Positions 45,770 through 58,334 of a DNA stretch of 64,000 nucleotides are shown one piece after another (the stretch's first letter is position 1; the number at the start of each line of letters is the position of its first letter). This DNA comes from Stictocephala bisonia. Its lineage: Eukaryota > Arthropoda > Insecta > Hemiptera > Membracidae. Made by a program: the position numbers and the translations under genes. The notes beneath the pieces were generated by a model. That model ran no database searches and was not told where the DNA came from. It was given only the letters and a program-made list of their open reading frames with translations. The stretch covers positions 154,501 to 218,500 of the forward strand of contig JAQJVL010000737.1 of assembly GCA_035578905.1 (NCBI GenBank), given 5' to 3'.

Positions 45770-47550
45770 TAGCCAAAATGTTAGTGGCATGTTCACGTTT
45801 TTAGTTTTAGTTCTTTAAAATAGATGATTACATTAATTCCAATTTTAAGTTCATGAAAAAAATAAAATTTATAGGGGCTGTTTCTGCCCTTTAGGTATAG
45901 AATTTCTAGAAACCCTTTCTAAGTGGGTCTCTATCATACAAAAGCTTAGGATTCAGTAGTATCCTGCATTATGCTTGTGTTTGTAACTTCCCTATAAATT
46001 TTATCAAAATCTGTTCGATAGTTACTAAGATTTGTGATAAGTGAGTTTTTGGATTATATGTATTGAGATATAGTTGAAAGCATAACTGTTATTGTTCCTC
46101 TAACTTTATGTAATGCTAGCTCTGAGATATATTTTGAATATATATATTGGCTGGAAGATTAAAGACATGTATGAGGTGTTTCTATTAAAGTTGTTGTTTA
46201 TTTAGCACCATTTAAAGACAGATTGTTTTCGATAAGACCAATCTCATCCTTGAGAGAAAGTGGTTTGAATTTTAAGTCTTACAGATTCATTTTAAGTTGG
46301 GGTTTGCAGACAATATTTGTTGGAGTCGAAAGAGGCATGTTGTTAGCTAAGTTTTACAATCTTAAAGTGTCGTAGAGGACAGACGAACAAATAACTATAC
46401 TGAGATTGCTCATGGTATATGAAACATTTGGGTGGCTTACTAGTAAAGGCAATCTATTTGCAGTTTCGTACGCTTGTCATTACCATAATGCATGGGGAGT
46501 GAGCCCCGTTCGCACACTAGCTTTGGGCCTCTGTGGACTGGGAAGTGGCTTGGCTATTACACTCAGTCCACAAACACCTGACCCGTTGCAAAGCGGGCAG
46601 TCCAAAAGCTACAGAAAACAAGTTGATACTGCCTATAATGGATACGAGCTATCTGTACGTACCTAGTTTATAGTACCAATGTGTTCTTAACTATGTATTA
46701 CTAGTCTGAACAATGTGGCAAAATAAGAAAATTAACGTTAAAAGTAAAATAGATTATGGAGAGCCTTTTTAATTGATTGTATTGGTGAACTACTCTAATA
46801 GGCAAAATGCTTTAAAATAAGGCTTTACAGATAGCAAAAAAAGCACCTAGTAATAAAATAACAGACATTTTCTTAAATAAATGATTACGAAAGATGGATA
46901 TATCCTACAGTGGCTGGTGACATCAAAAACGTTGCGTTGTCATGGTAACGTTACTATCGGTGCTTTTATATCGATAAATAAATACCGGTAGCATACTATG
47001 GTAGTTGAATTGTATTCTTGGTTATATATCATATCCGGATACAAAAACCCAACCAAACCCGAGGTCCCAAATTATTTACAAACAATCTCCGTTCGGCTTC
47101 CATGAATATATACTTTTAGTGAGGTAAAATTAGGTTTAATTGATATTTTAATTTAATACATCACTTGAATGTATGTAATAGTGGTAGACTGGACGAACTT
47201 TTTCTTATTATAAACGGATATAATGATGATAACAATTATTCTAAGAGTGATACAAATGATGATAAGCTTAATTGAATGGGCAATATGTGTAACATACAAA
47301 CGTGTACCTATAAATCTCAAATTTATAGAACACAAGTTAACAAGTACTGTTAGTTTACAGAAAAGTTATTCTGATTTAAATTTTCTTAGTCAATAATTTT
47401 TTATTTTGTACAGTAAAAGAACAAAAATGCATTTTAAATTTAAAGTACATCATCATTATTGATAAAAAAATAATATTTCAAATCAAAATAATATTAGTTC
47501 TATGGTGTCATATACAAATACTAAACTTAGTCCCTAAAAAGTTAAAAAAT
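45770..47550. other. no supported gene
   Basis: The patch 46430-46665 is GC-richer and open for 86 codons on the plus strand, with a self-complementary GTGAGCCCCGTTCGCACACT region, but has no known motif; it may be a transposable-element fragment. The remainder is AT-rich. Confidence 0.45.
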
Positions 47551-47551
47551 G

Positions 47552-48010
47552 AAACAGGAAACAATATGGCAAGCTGAATAAGGCAACAATTTTTGTAATT
47601 GTGAGAAAAAATTTGAAATATAGTGTAAGTGATTATAGTTTACTGTTTTTGATTATTTAGGTTGTGAAAACAACATTTCGCCTTTGACTACCGTAATAAC
47701 TGTAATTAGCTTATTCAACAACTAATGGTATACAGTAATTTAATTACAATGGTCATTTATCTGCCTCATTACCATCGATAACAAATAACTGTTCTGCTTC
47801 AGCAACTAAATAGATAATGGACTAAATAAATTATATATCTACATATTTTTGCCATTTTAAACATAGTTGTTGTAAATATATATTTCGAGTTTAGTTTTAA
47901 ACCAGCTAAGTTATTACTTATCTAGAAATAATATCAAAATACTAATGTAATTACTTGATCAATATGTATGTAACGAAACTAATGTAATTTTAAGTTTTAC
48001 GAAATTTTCG
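47552..48010 (+). repeat. left arm of a large inverted repeat
   Basis: About 459 bp match 53004-53502 as reverse complement: GGCAAGCTGAATAAGGCAAC, TAGTGTAAGTGATTATAGTT, AACAACATTTCGCCTTTGAC, GATAACAAATAACTGTTCTG, TTTAAACCAGCTAAGTTATT and AGTTTTACGAAATTTTC are among the shared blocks. There is no coding frame. Confidence 0.92.
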
Positions 48011-48882
48011 GATAACTTTATTACTTCTTACTACATTTTCTAAATATTCCTATTTATTATTACAATTATTAAATTGAAATTTAGTTCATCAATTTGTAAA
48101 TTTATTAAAGTGGCACATTCATCAGACAAAAGAATTATACTGTATTAGAGAAGTTTTTCGTTATTGACAAAACTGTAATCTGCCATTATCAGAATATTGA
48201 GATTGAAATAGATTTTTCATCCATTAATAGTTTTTTTCAATATCTACAGTATTTAACCGAGATACGAAAATCCAATGTGGGTTTTTAAAAATTATATTTT
48301 TGGTAATTTTTATATATCAGTATTTGCAAGATTGACTAAATTATTATTGTTGTAGCATTGCCAGGACATCAAGAAATGTGTTCTTCATCTACTTATATTT
48401 TTTAAATATAAGGAATGTTGTACTATGACTTTCAAATCAGTACGGTTTGAAAAATGATATAGTCAAATGAGTGACTCTAAATAGAATGGACCTGTTCCTT
48501 TCCATAATGCCTATTGTTTAGGACAATCACTACTCCGAGTCGGTCAAGGTTCCGACTCAAAACCACCAACTGACATCTCAATGTTGCAGAAGGAAGCTGG
48601 TGGAAGTAATAGATTCCCGCGGTGCAAACAAACGGCTATCCATCAACCTGTCTCCTGGGGAAAGGGTGGGGCGGGCTTCTTCTTAGAAGTTTTGGTGGTT
48701 TTATAATGCTGGTTGCAGTCTATTATTTTAGGTTTTAAGGATTAATATATTAATTAGTTAACTCATTTCATAAATAAATAACTAGGACAACATTTTTAAA
48801 TTAACTCTTAAAATGTCTAATAAGATCTTTCATAACAAAAATAAGAATTTTATTTGGAAATTTTTGAATTTTTAAAATTTAA
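48011..48882. other. spacer inside the inverted repeat
   Basis: AT-rich, except for a GC-richer patch at 48500-48680 (CCGAGTCGGTCAAGGTTCCG, GGGGAAAGGGTGGGGCGGGC). That patch has no frame and may be an embedded SINE-like fragment. Confidence 0.45.
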
Positions 48883-51250
48883 GAAACTTACAGGTGAGTA
48901 ACCATTCATGTTGTAAAACTGTACATGCCTAATTGGAACATTTAAGTTAGGAACATTGCATGTCGTAAAACTTTATATGGCTAATTTGAACTTACAAGTG
49001 AGGAACCTTGCATGTTGTAAAACTGTACATGCCTAATTGGAACTTTTAAGTTAGGAACATTGCATGTCGTAAAACTTTATATGGCTAATTTGAACTTACA
49101 AGTGAGGAACCTTGCATGTTGTAAAACTGTACATGCCTAATTGGAACTTTAAGTTAGGAACCTTGCATGTTGTAAAACTTTACAAGCCTAATTGGAACTT
49201 TTAAGTTAGGAATATTGCTTGTTGTAAAACTTTATATGGCTAATTGGAACTTACAAATGAGGAACCTTGCATGTTGTAAAACTGTACATGCCTAATTGGA
49301 ATATTTAAGTTAGGAACATTGCATTTCGTAAAACTTTATATGGCTAATTGGAACTTACAAGTGAGGAACCTTGCATGTTGTAAAACTTTACAAGCCTAAT
49401 TGGAACTTTGAGTTAGGAATATTGCTTGTTGTAAAACTTTACATGCCTAATTGGAACTTTTAAGTTAGGAACATTGCATTTCGTAAAACTTTATATGGCT
49501 AATTGGAACTTACAAGTGAGGAACCTTGCATGTTGTAAAACTGTACATGCCTAATTGGAACTTTTAAGTTAGGAACATTGCATTTCATAAAACTTTATAT
49601 GGCTAATTGGAACTTACAAGTGAGGAACCTTGCATGTTGTAAAACTTTATATGGCTAATTGGAACTTACAAATGAGGAACCTTGCATGTTGTAAAACTTT
49701 ATATGGCTAATTGGATCTTACAAATGAGGAACCTTGCATGTTGTAAAACTTTATATGGCTAATTGGAACTTACAAATGAGGAACCTTGCATGTTGTAAAA
49801 CTTTATATGGCTAATTGAAACTTACAAATGAGGAACCTTGCATGTTGTAAAACTTTATATGGCTAATTGGAACTTACAAATGAGGAACCTTGCATGTTGT
49901 AAAACTTTATATGGCTAATTGGAACTTACAAATGAGGAACCTTGCATGTTGTAAAACTTTATATGGCTAATTGGAACTTACAAATGAGGAACCTTGCATG
50001 TTGTAAAACTTTATATGGCTAATTGGAACTTACAAATGAGGAACCTTGCATGTTGTAAAACTTTATATGGCTAATTGAAACTTACAAGTGAGGAACCTTG
50101 CATGTTGTAAAACTTTATATGGCTAATTGGAACTTACAAATGAGGAATCTTGCATGTTGTAAAACTTTACAAGCCTAATTGGAACTTTTAAGTTAGGAAT
50201 ATTGCTTGTTGTAAAACTTTATATGGCTAATTGGAACTTACAAATGAGGAACCTTGCATGTTGTAAAACTGTACATGCCTAATTGGAACTTTTAAGTTAG
50301 GAACATTGCATTTCGTAAAAATTTATATGGCTAATTGGAACTTACAAGTGAGGAACCTTGCATGTTGTAAAACTTTACAAGCCTAATTGGAACTTTTAAG
50401 TTAGGAATATTGCTTGTTGTAAAACTTTATATGGCTAATTGGAACTTACAAATGAGGAACCTTGCATGTTGTAAACTTTACATGCCTAATTGGAACTTTT
50501 AAGTTAGGAACATTGCATTTCGTAAAACTTTATATGGCTAATTGGAACTTACAAGTGAGGAACCTTGCATGTTGTAAAACTTTACAAGCCTAATTGGAAC
50601 TTTTAAGTTAGGAATATTGCTTGTTGTAAAACTTTATATGGCTAATTGGAACTTACAAGTGAGGAACCTTGCATGTTGTAAAACTTTACATGCCTAATTG
50701 GAACTTTTAAGTTAGGAACATTGCATTTCGTAAAACTTTATATGGCTAATTGGAACTTACAAGTGAGGAACCTTGCATGTTGTAAAACTTTACAAGCCTA
50801 ATTGGAACTTTTAAGTTAGGAATATTGCTTGTTGTAAAACTTTATATGGCTAATTGGAACTTACAAATGAGGAACCTTGCATGTTGTAAACTTTACATGC
50901 CTAATTGGAACTTTTAAGTTAGGAACATTGCATTTCGTAAAACTTTATATGGCTAATTGGAACTTACAAGTGAGGAACCTTGCATGTTGTAAAACTTTAC
51001 ATGCCTAATTGGAACTTTTAAGTTAGGAACATCGCATTTCGTAAAACTTTATATGGCTAATTGGAACTTACAAGTGAGGAACCTTGCATGTTGTAAAACT
51101 TTACAAACCTAATTGGAACTTTTAAGTTAGGAATATTGCTTGTTGTTAAACTTTATATGGCTAATTGGAACTTTTAAGTTAAGAACATTTCATGTCGTTA
51201 AATTTTACATGCCTAATTGGAACTTATAAGTTAGGAATCATCCATTTTAT
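48883..51250. repeat. 52-bp satellite, ~45 copies, with higher-order structure
   Basis: Two main monomer types share the step of 52 bp. Type A has TATATGGCTAATTGGAACTT, then ACAAATGAGGAACCTTGCAT and GTTGTAAAACT. Type B has ACATGCCTAATTGGAACTTT, then TAAGTTAGGAACATTGCATT and TCGTAAAACT. At both ends of the array A and B alternate, with a third variant (GAATATTGCTTGTTG) giving longer composite units. The middle (about 49620-50150) is an almost pure run of type A. This is a higher-order-repeat organisation like that of satellite DNA. Confidence 0.95.
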
Positions 51251-52735
51251 GAGACCTTACGAATAAAGAACCATACACACCTTACATATGTGATTAACCA
51301 TACATCTTATAGAAAATTATATATTTTAAAACCTCAGAATTTTTTATAAATATATAATTATATAAATTATTTGCTGACCAAAACATGTTAGACGAATTCA
51401 TTTTTGAGTCTCTTAAAAAACATGAATTCTGCTCATTTATTAACACTAACAGACCTCATGATATCAAAGATTCAATATTGAATCAATAGGTGTAACAAAG
51501 CTGAAAATTATTCAGGTATAATTGAAGAATATTTAAAAATATTAAAAATTTCTTCAACAATAAACTAAATAAAGAAAAGTCTTTAAGAGGCATCAAAATC
51601 TCTACAAATGCAAATACCTGTCGGTGACCTCAATATTCTTTTTTTCGCGAGAACAATTAACTCATCGATTTAAATAACCAGCGTGGCTCTGAAGATTTGC
51701 ATAGTAGTTTAGATGCAAATTACAACCAAGTCGGGATTAAAAAGTTCATTTAATTTGGTCTTACTGAGGGGCTGTAGTTTTAATCTATTTCGACACGTTT
51801 TTTATAAAATTTCGAATCACAATGGTTTAAAAAACGCTAGTAATTGACTTATAATTGTTAGCTGATAAACTGAATTATTTATATACATAACTTTCTAAAC
51901 TTTGTATTTTTGAATAGTTATTAGCACTTTCGTATAATTATTTAAGCTTGTGCTCATAGTTTTAGTCATTTGTGCCCTGTCTACATTCTTTACATGTTCT
52001 ACATGTACATTCTATTAATTAGAGTGTTTAGCTTGCAATCATTGAACAATCGAAATACACGTGATTTTAGGCATAATTAATTCCTCACTCCGTCTATTTG
52101 TCTATTTCTCTTACACAACAGTGAGGAGTGCGTAGGTGAATCCTAGACTAAGTGATTATAATTTGTGTAATGATTTATAGAATGTTACTATATTTCTCAA
52201 TAGTTTAATAACTTGAATATATATTCAATTAAAATGTTCAATCTGTGAATAGATAACTGAATGATATTTTAATATTTATGCCAATACTAATTTATAATTT
52301 ACTATTGTATTTTTCTTTGGAGAGAACAAATATTTGAAATTCACACTAAAGTTGGGGATTTTTTCAATGTATTTATTTCCTCTGGTGGACGGATAAAAAA
52401 TAATACAAAACTAGTAATTAATTACCATATTTACATTAATAATGTCAAATGTAGTTCTTTCGTGTTCAACCGTTTAGAGACATTTTAAATGAGACTTTAA
52501 ATGTAAGGAAACCTCTTGTGAGAGTCAGAAAAACGCTAGAAACGGAGATAAAATATGGACATGGCATTTTCACATAGTTTAATGTTAGTTTTAAAAAAAT
52601 ATCAATTAGTTTTTTAATTAGCATAATAAGTGTTGGTACAATTACAGTACAATTAAACGTCATTCAACACAAATGTATTACAATACAAGCACAAATATAT
52701 TACAATACAAGTATAAAATGCACGAATATGGTGAT
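51251..52735. other. spacer inside the inverted repeat, right side
   Basis: AT-rich, stop-rich DNA, no gene or repeat recognised, except short duplicated CAAATGTATTACAATACAAG-like phrases at 52670-52710. Confidence 0.5.
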
Positions 52736-52790
52736 CGATTTCGGTGAACCTAGCTCACCTTCCTCAGACCAGAGGGATTCACAAAAGATT
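52725..52790 (-). repeat. dispersed repeat with hammerhead-like core
   Basis: On the minus strand: CTGAGGA (52767-52761), GGTGA, a loop, TCACC, then GAAA (52742-52739). This equals the conserved core CUGANGA, a paired helix II and GAAA of hammerhead ribozymes. I could not find convincing helices I and III, so activity is not claimed. Related copies: 31160-31200, 31268-31850 and 41495-41590. Confidence 0.45.
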
Positions 52791-53003
52791 GAATAATATC
52801 AACGTACATGACTTCGTTAGTATTCCATGTTCCACTCATTAATTCATGCTTCATTTATGAATCTCTAGTCTGATGATGGTAAATATGTTTAACCAATGTC
52901 AACCACTAGGCGTACAACCTAAGAACTCTTTTGTACTAAAGTTGTATTGAACATGTGCTATGTGACGTTTAAATTTTTGCATTATTTATTGATTAGTCGT
53001 TTA

Positions 53004-53502
53004 TGAAAATTTCGTAAAACTTTGAAATTACATTTATTACGTTAAATACATAGTAATCAAGTACAGTAATTACATTAGTATACTGATATTATTTCTAGAT
53101 AAGTAATAACTTAGCTGGTTTAAAACTAAACTCAAAATAAACGTTTACAACAACTATGTTTAATATGGCAAAAATATGTAGATATATAATTTATAAAGTC
53201 CAGTATCTATTTGGTTGCTGAAGCAGAACAGTTATTTGTTATCGATGGTAAATACACACTAAAACCATAATTATGTGTAGGCCTAATGAGGCAGGCAAGC
53301 GACCATTGTAATTACTTATTGTAGACTATTATTTGTTAAACAAGCTAATTACAGTTATTACGGTAGTCAAAGACGAAATGTTGTTTTCACAACCTAAATA
53401 ATCAAAAACAATAAACTATAATCACTTACATTATATTTCACATTTTTTCTCACAATTTCAAAAATTGTTGCCTTATTCAGCTTGCCATGATATTGTTTTC
53501 CG
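53004..53502 (-). repeat. right arm of the large inverted repeat
   Basis: Reverse-complement partner of 47552-48010. It carries an extra insertion of about 30-40 bp near 53250-53285 (ACACTAAAACCATAATTATG, itself hairpin-like). Confidence 0.92.
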
Positions 53503-53544
53503 TTCTCGATAGTTAAATGATGTAATCACACTCAAAGTTTTGAT

Positions 53545-54030
53545 CAAATCTACTGAGGTATATGGGAGGACTAGTCAAACTACTGAGGGAGGACTAGTCA
53601 AAACTACTGAGGTATATGGGAGGACTAGTCAAAACTACTGAGGTATATGGGAGGACTAGTCAAAACTACTGAGGTATATGGGAGGATTAGTCAAAACTAC
53701 TGAGGTATATGGGAGGACTAGTCAAAACTACTGAGGGAGGACTAGTCAAAACTACTGAGGTATATGGGAGGACTAGTCAAAACTACTGAGGTATATGGGA
53801 GGACTAGTCAAAACTACTGAGGTATATGGGAGGACTAGTCAAAACTACTGAGGTATATGGGAGGACTAGTCAAAACTACTGAGGTATATGGGAGGACTAG
53901 TCAAAACTACTGAGGTATATGGGAGGACTAGTCAAAACTACTGAGGTATATGGGAGGACTAGTAAAATCTACTGAGGTATATGGGAGGACTAGTCAAATC
54001 TACTGAGGTATATGGGAGGACTAGTCAAAA
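53545..54030. repeat. 31-bp minisatellite, ~16 copies
   Basis: Unit ACTGAGGTATATGGGAGGAC followed by TAGTCAAAACT. At least two units (about 53580 and 53730) are 24 bp, lacking GTATATG through what looks like the same deletion, which suggests block duplication. High identity indicates recent growth. It begins 45 bp outside the right inverted arm. Confidence 0.96.
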
Positions 54031-54515
54031 CAATTTCGGGCACGTTAATTTGGTGGTGATGATAATATATTATATCAATTAAAATATCAAGTTATCTCAT
54101 TAATTCTATTTTAGTGCTTTGGTTTAGTATAAGTACTTGTCAAATAATCACCTAATTATGATAATTTTTCCACGTCTTACTTTTATACAATATTTTGCAA
54201 TCTAGATTTCACATCTACACTCTAGTGTAGAGTAGTAACAGATCTCCCGCCAGTCATGTAAACTCAAATCCATAGTGTTTTCAAAAAATTGAAGAACTCG
54301 TTTTATTTGTCTGTCTTACATACGGGAATAAACACATATGTCTATAGGAAGAACAGACCTCATGGTGAATTGTCAGCCTGTTCCTTTAGGTAATGGTATC
54401 GGGGGGATGCTCTGCTTTTGAGTAATAGCAGTGCAAGAGAGACGGAGATAGTATGCAGACGATGTGACAAAGACGGCGCTCTCTATCACATACACTGATT
54501 TGAAGGAAAAGACGC
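54031..54515. other. no gene seen
   Basis: AT-rich, with a GC-richer patch at 54380-54500 that has no coherent frame. Confidence 0.5.
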
Positions 54516-54519
54516 TCCG

Positions 54520-54750
54520 TACGATCTACCGGCCTTGATTATACATCTACAATCCCATCTAGAAGGAATATTTGTGCCTATAATTTTGTTAGTTAGTGAG
54601 GCCCGCAACCACAGACGATTTGAATTGCATTACATTTACATGGAACTATACTAATGTTCCACAATTAACCACAAAAACAGCTGATATTTAGAGACTTACA
54701 ATTTAGCATTGGATGGGAAATCTATGTGTATAAAAGCAATGCTACCGGCC
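54520..54750 (+). repeat. unclassified interspersed repeat, related to 12570-12790
   Basis: Direct copy of the 12.6-kb element by the shared blocks listed there (TGCATTACATTTACAT and AAAACAGCTGATA). No frame. Confidence 0.7.
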
Positions 54751-54759
54751 ACTTATTGC

Positions 54760-56490
54760 ACTGGATTTTTCAAGCTCTGCGCTAGGCTGGATTAACATGA
54801 GGTCTGCACTTCAACAGAGATTGTACTCTTTGCTTGCGATCAGCATTAGTTCAGAATACACAATGTGGTAAACACGTTTATTCTTTAAGGAACAAGACGG
54901 CTAGCTTCTGGGGGCATATTCTCATCTATCTTATCTGTAAGGACACCTAATAACCACCTCTTCTTGGCAAGATATAGAATAAAGAAAATAACATTCATGA
55001 AATTCGTAAGAACTCGTGTCTATCTTTAGGAGTGGAATAAACGAGTTTTCATCCATTGTCATAACTCTAACTAGATGAATAAATTAATATTTTGTCACGT
55101 AGTCAAGGCAGTTTTAATATACACATACATTTTCATATAGTCTGACTGGGGGTAAGGGCAGGTAGCAATAAAATAAATTGCAGTCACAATAAATATTTTT
55201 TACAACTTGCTAATATTACGCTGTCTGTCCTGTAGATTGTGAAACGCTTAGAACATATGTTTTATAATAATACACTATTGAAAAATGTACTACTGTACAC
55301 AAGAATGAGCGACAGCTAAAAACAAGATATACAAATACTCATGATTCCATTATATTCTGTAGATGTCCTTGTGTATAAGATAGGACGGCCGTCAGTACGT
55401 TCTCATGTAGAACGATGGGAGATTTTTAATGGTTACTAAACATGTTTGGAGAAAAACGTGTTTGTCTAACAATAAACCGTTAATAACACGCAATCTTTTC
55501 AAAGAGTACTAGTATCTTTTTAAAATTAATTGTATAGTTAATTTTCTGAGAAATCTATATATTAGACTATTTATTATATGAGGATTCTAACAGGAATTAC
55601 GAATACAGCAATTTCACTTTAACAGATTTCACGATCATATTCATTCACAGACTTTGCCTCACACTTCCATTTTCGTTACGCGTAAATATGCTAACATTTG
55701 TGTATTTCTTTGACAGCGCGTTGTGTATTACCCAAATTTATTTGAAAGCACGCTCAATAACGTCAAAACGAACGCAATTTTTCGCCACTTATTTTTACTT
55801 ATTTGGTTATTTATAGGGCCAAAATCAAATATATGTACTGTATAAATTTGTTTCCTCAATTATAAAGTAAAATAATACATTTTCAGTGTCGAAGTAATTA
55901 GTTTTTTTTAACAGTCAATTTAATACAAAGCATACCTTACGCTTCACTACTAAGAATAATAAAATAAATGCAAAATTCAGTAAATTAAACTCTTATAAGA
56001 AGCAAACTTTTAAAAGTGTTCGATAAAATACATAATAATCGACAATGTAAAACATATAAACAATGAAAACGTCAAACCAATAAATATTTTATAAATATGT
56101 CATTAAAATAATATTCTATAAAAAACACTGTAAATAAAGATTAAAAATCAGAACAACATTTTATTAGCGAACTAAATAAATAACTACTGAAAAAACTATC
56201 AAAACAAAATACATATGTTATTAAACCTATATTTCAATTCAACTGTTTTTTGGTTAGAACCATACTAAAAGACGTTCCCTTTTATCCTGGTTTTAATAAA
56301 AGTATCCGAGCAGCTTAACTTGACAAGTTAACGCAAATTAACAAAATATACTTCAAGATTTATTAAATTTATCCCACCATAATACAGATGATTTTTAAAA
56401 TCCATACATAAATAAAAAGCATATAAATATTTACTACTACGAGCGTAGTAGTCAAGACCAACCTGGGTAGTTAGGCAAGGCATATCCAAG
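54760..56490. other. no gene seen
   Basis: AT-rich single-copy-looking DNA; nothing recognised. Confidence 0.55.
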
Positions 56491-56494
56491 AGCG

Positions 56495-56670
56495 TCAGGC
56501 GCGCACCATGGGCACTGTGCGGGAGGCCGCGCGCTGTTGTGCCTGTTTTATAAGGTCCGTGACCTTGCCAGAGGTCTGCAGAAGACCATCAGCATGGTCC
56601 CGCTCGGATACTTGCGTGCGCGTGTGAACTCAGCGAGAGTGTCGACCTCAGACTTCCTCTCTTCCTCGAA
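56495..56670 (-). pseudogene. candidate coding remnant, GC-rich, one frame change
   Basis: The most GC-rich patch of the window. On the minus strand one frame reads FEEERKSEVDTLAEFTRARK, then YPSGTMLM. A second frame one base away reads SERDHADGLLQTSGKVTDLI, then KQAQQRAASRTVPMVRA, to a TGA at 56497-56495. Both are helix-like, charged and free of stops over their stretch. Read together they suggest one protein C-terminus broken by a single-base frameshift near 56590, or two exons with the acceptor CGCACGCAAG ending at 56611. The family is not recognised. Upstream (56680-56880) is an open but unrecognised frame with a C-run at about 56850-56860. Confidence 0.35.
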
Positions 56671-57056
56671 TAATGACCACTTTGTACATCAGACATTGTA
56701 CATGTGATTCACTGAGGAAGTGGTCAAAAAACTCCGTGCAGTAAAGTGCAACTTGTCTCGTAGTGTATTGGGTGTTTCCTCCCAGAGGAAGTACGGTATG
56801 TGAAATTCGTAGAGACAGTGTCCTAAGTATAGGAGAAATGAAGGGGGTACAACCCCCCCCCCAGAAGCACACAATTTTTTTTTAATATCCATCTAACAAC
56901 AAAATACTGTATTATTTAAATGCACAATTTAAATGAAATATATCAGTTTTAATTCACAGACATTATTTTGAGTGTAATCAATAATAAATCAACATTGAAC
57001 AAGTCCCTTTAAACAATAACAAACTAACTTTAGTATTTCATCGAAAATAATTACGC

Positions 57057-57490
57057 ATGTGCGAGACAATAGCCCTATTCCTATGGCCTGCAGTTGTTGT
57101 TCATAACTCTTACAAAATGTGCGAGACAATAGCCCTAGTCCTATATCCTGCAGCTGTTGTTCATAACTCTTACAAAATGTGCGAGACAATAGCCCTATTC
57201 CTATGGCCAGCAGTTGTTGTTCATAACTCTTACAAAATGTGCGAGACAATAGCTCTATTCCTATGACCTGCAGTTGTTGTTCATAACTCTTACAAAATGT
57301 GTGAGACAATAGCCCTAGTCCTATGGCCTACAGCTGTTGTTCATAACTGTTACAGAATGTGCGAGACAATAGCACTAGTTCTATGGCCTGCAATTGTTGT
57401 TCATATCTGTTACAGAATGTTGTTCATAACTGTTACAGAATGTGCGAGACAATAGCCCTAGTCCTATGGCCTGCAGTTGTTGTTCATTAC
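57057..57490. repeat. 60-bp tandem repeat, ~7 copies
   Basis: Each unit reads ATGTGCGAGACAATAGCCCT, then ATTCCTATGGCCTGCAGTTG and TTGTTCATAACTCTTACAAA. The step is exactly 60 bp until about 57415, where a partial unit is inserted. Frames are open on both strands since 60 is a multiple of three; these are not genes. Confidence 0.96.
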
Positions 57491-57494
57491 TCTA

Positions 57495-57995
57495 TATGTA
57501 CTTTAAAATCATTTATTCGAGCAATATTTCAATCCTCGTTTCATAATGTTACATATTTGGGAAGCATAACTGATAGGATAGATCCATAAATACAAATTAA
57601 ATCCAATAAAAAATTGTAAATAGGCAATAGGCTACTATAACATTTTATTCAAACTACGTACTACATGGTGGGAAATGTTTTACTTAATTGTCCCTAACTT
57701 ACGAAATACGGAATTCCCCGTATATCCCACCCCCACCCCCAGTAAATTACTTCTCCCCCCCCGGCAAGGCCTAGTTACGCCTCTGCTTGTAGATGCACTT
57801 TTTAATGTCACTATTTTCGTCTAGATTTTATATATGCAGTTTCAGAAGTGAATAATTAGACATTAAGTGGTACAATACAAACCCAACTCTTCAGGTGGTG
57901 ATAGTTATAGTCACTTTCAATACATAATTCAAAGAAGGAAATGTTGGCACATCAAACAAAATAAATAATACTAAAGACATATGATGAATTAAAAA
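57495..57995. other. no gene seen
   Basis: AT-rich spacer with C-rich tracts at 57726-57765 (CCCACCCCCACCCCC and CTCCCCCCCCGGC). Confidence 0.55.
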
Positions 57996-57999
57996 TTCA

Positions 58000-58330
58000 T
58001 CACTAGCGGCGCAGTGCTGTAACCTATCTACTTGGGGACAAAGTGTTGTGGAGGTTGTAGGTCATGGGTTCTACACTCGGACCTCTTAATACTAACGCGG
58101 CGCCCGCTCAGTGGTTGACATGATATGGACATCGCTAAGGAAGTCTGAGGTTTCCATGTTGGGTGGTAGTCAAGATCTGGAGGACTCAGTATCTGGCTTA
58201 TCAGGTAGCTGAAAACCAGATCAATCCTACGTGGCCGAATTCTACTTAAAACTGTACGTCTCTTAGTGAGCCTGCTTTTTGGAATGTTAATAAATGGGTA
58301 TTTCTAAAAACATTCGACCGGAGTAGGTGA
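58000..58330 (+). mobile_element. SINE-like element with tRNA-like head
   Basis: The head TAGCGGCGCAGTGCTGTAAC resembles an A-box region, and CATGGGTTCTACACTCGGAC resembles a B-box region about 50 bp further on. A GC-richer body follows (GCGGCGCCCGCTCAGTGGTT, GGTAGCTGAAAACCAG), unlike the AT-rich flanks. No second copy is in the window, so this is tentative. Confidence 0.5.
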
Positions 58331-58334
58331 CAAT

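Noticed and set aside
48883..51250. CRISPR-like array
   Set aside because: Monomers are contiguous with no unique spacers, and the context is animal nuclear DNA.
47552..53502. Autonomous DNA transposon
   Set aside because: No transposase frame or catalytic motif was seen between the arms; at most it is non-autonomous.
56989..57589. Short proteins on both strands with FCKSYEQQLQ or CETIALFLWPAVVV repeats
   Set aside because: By-products of the 60-bp tandem repeat, which has no stop in several frames.
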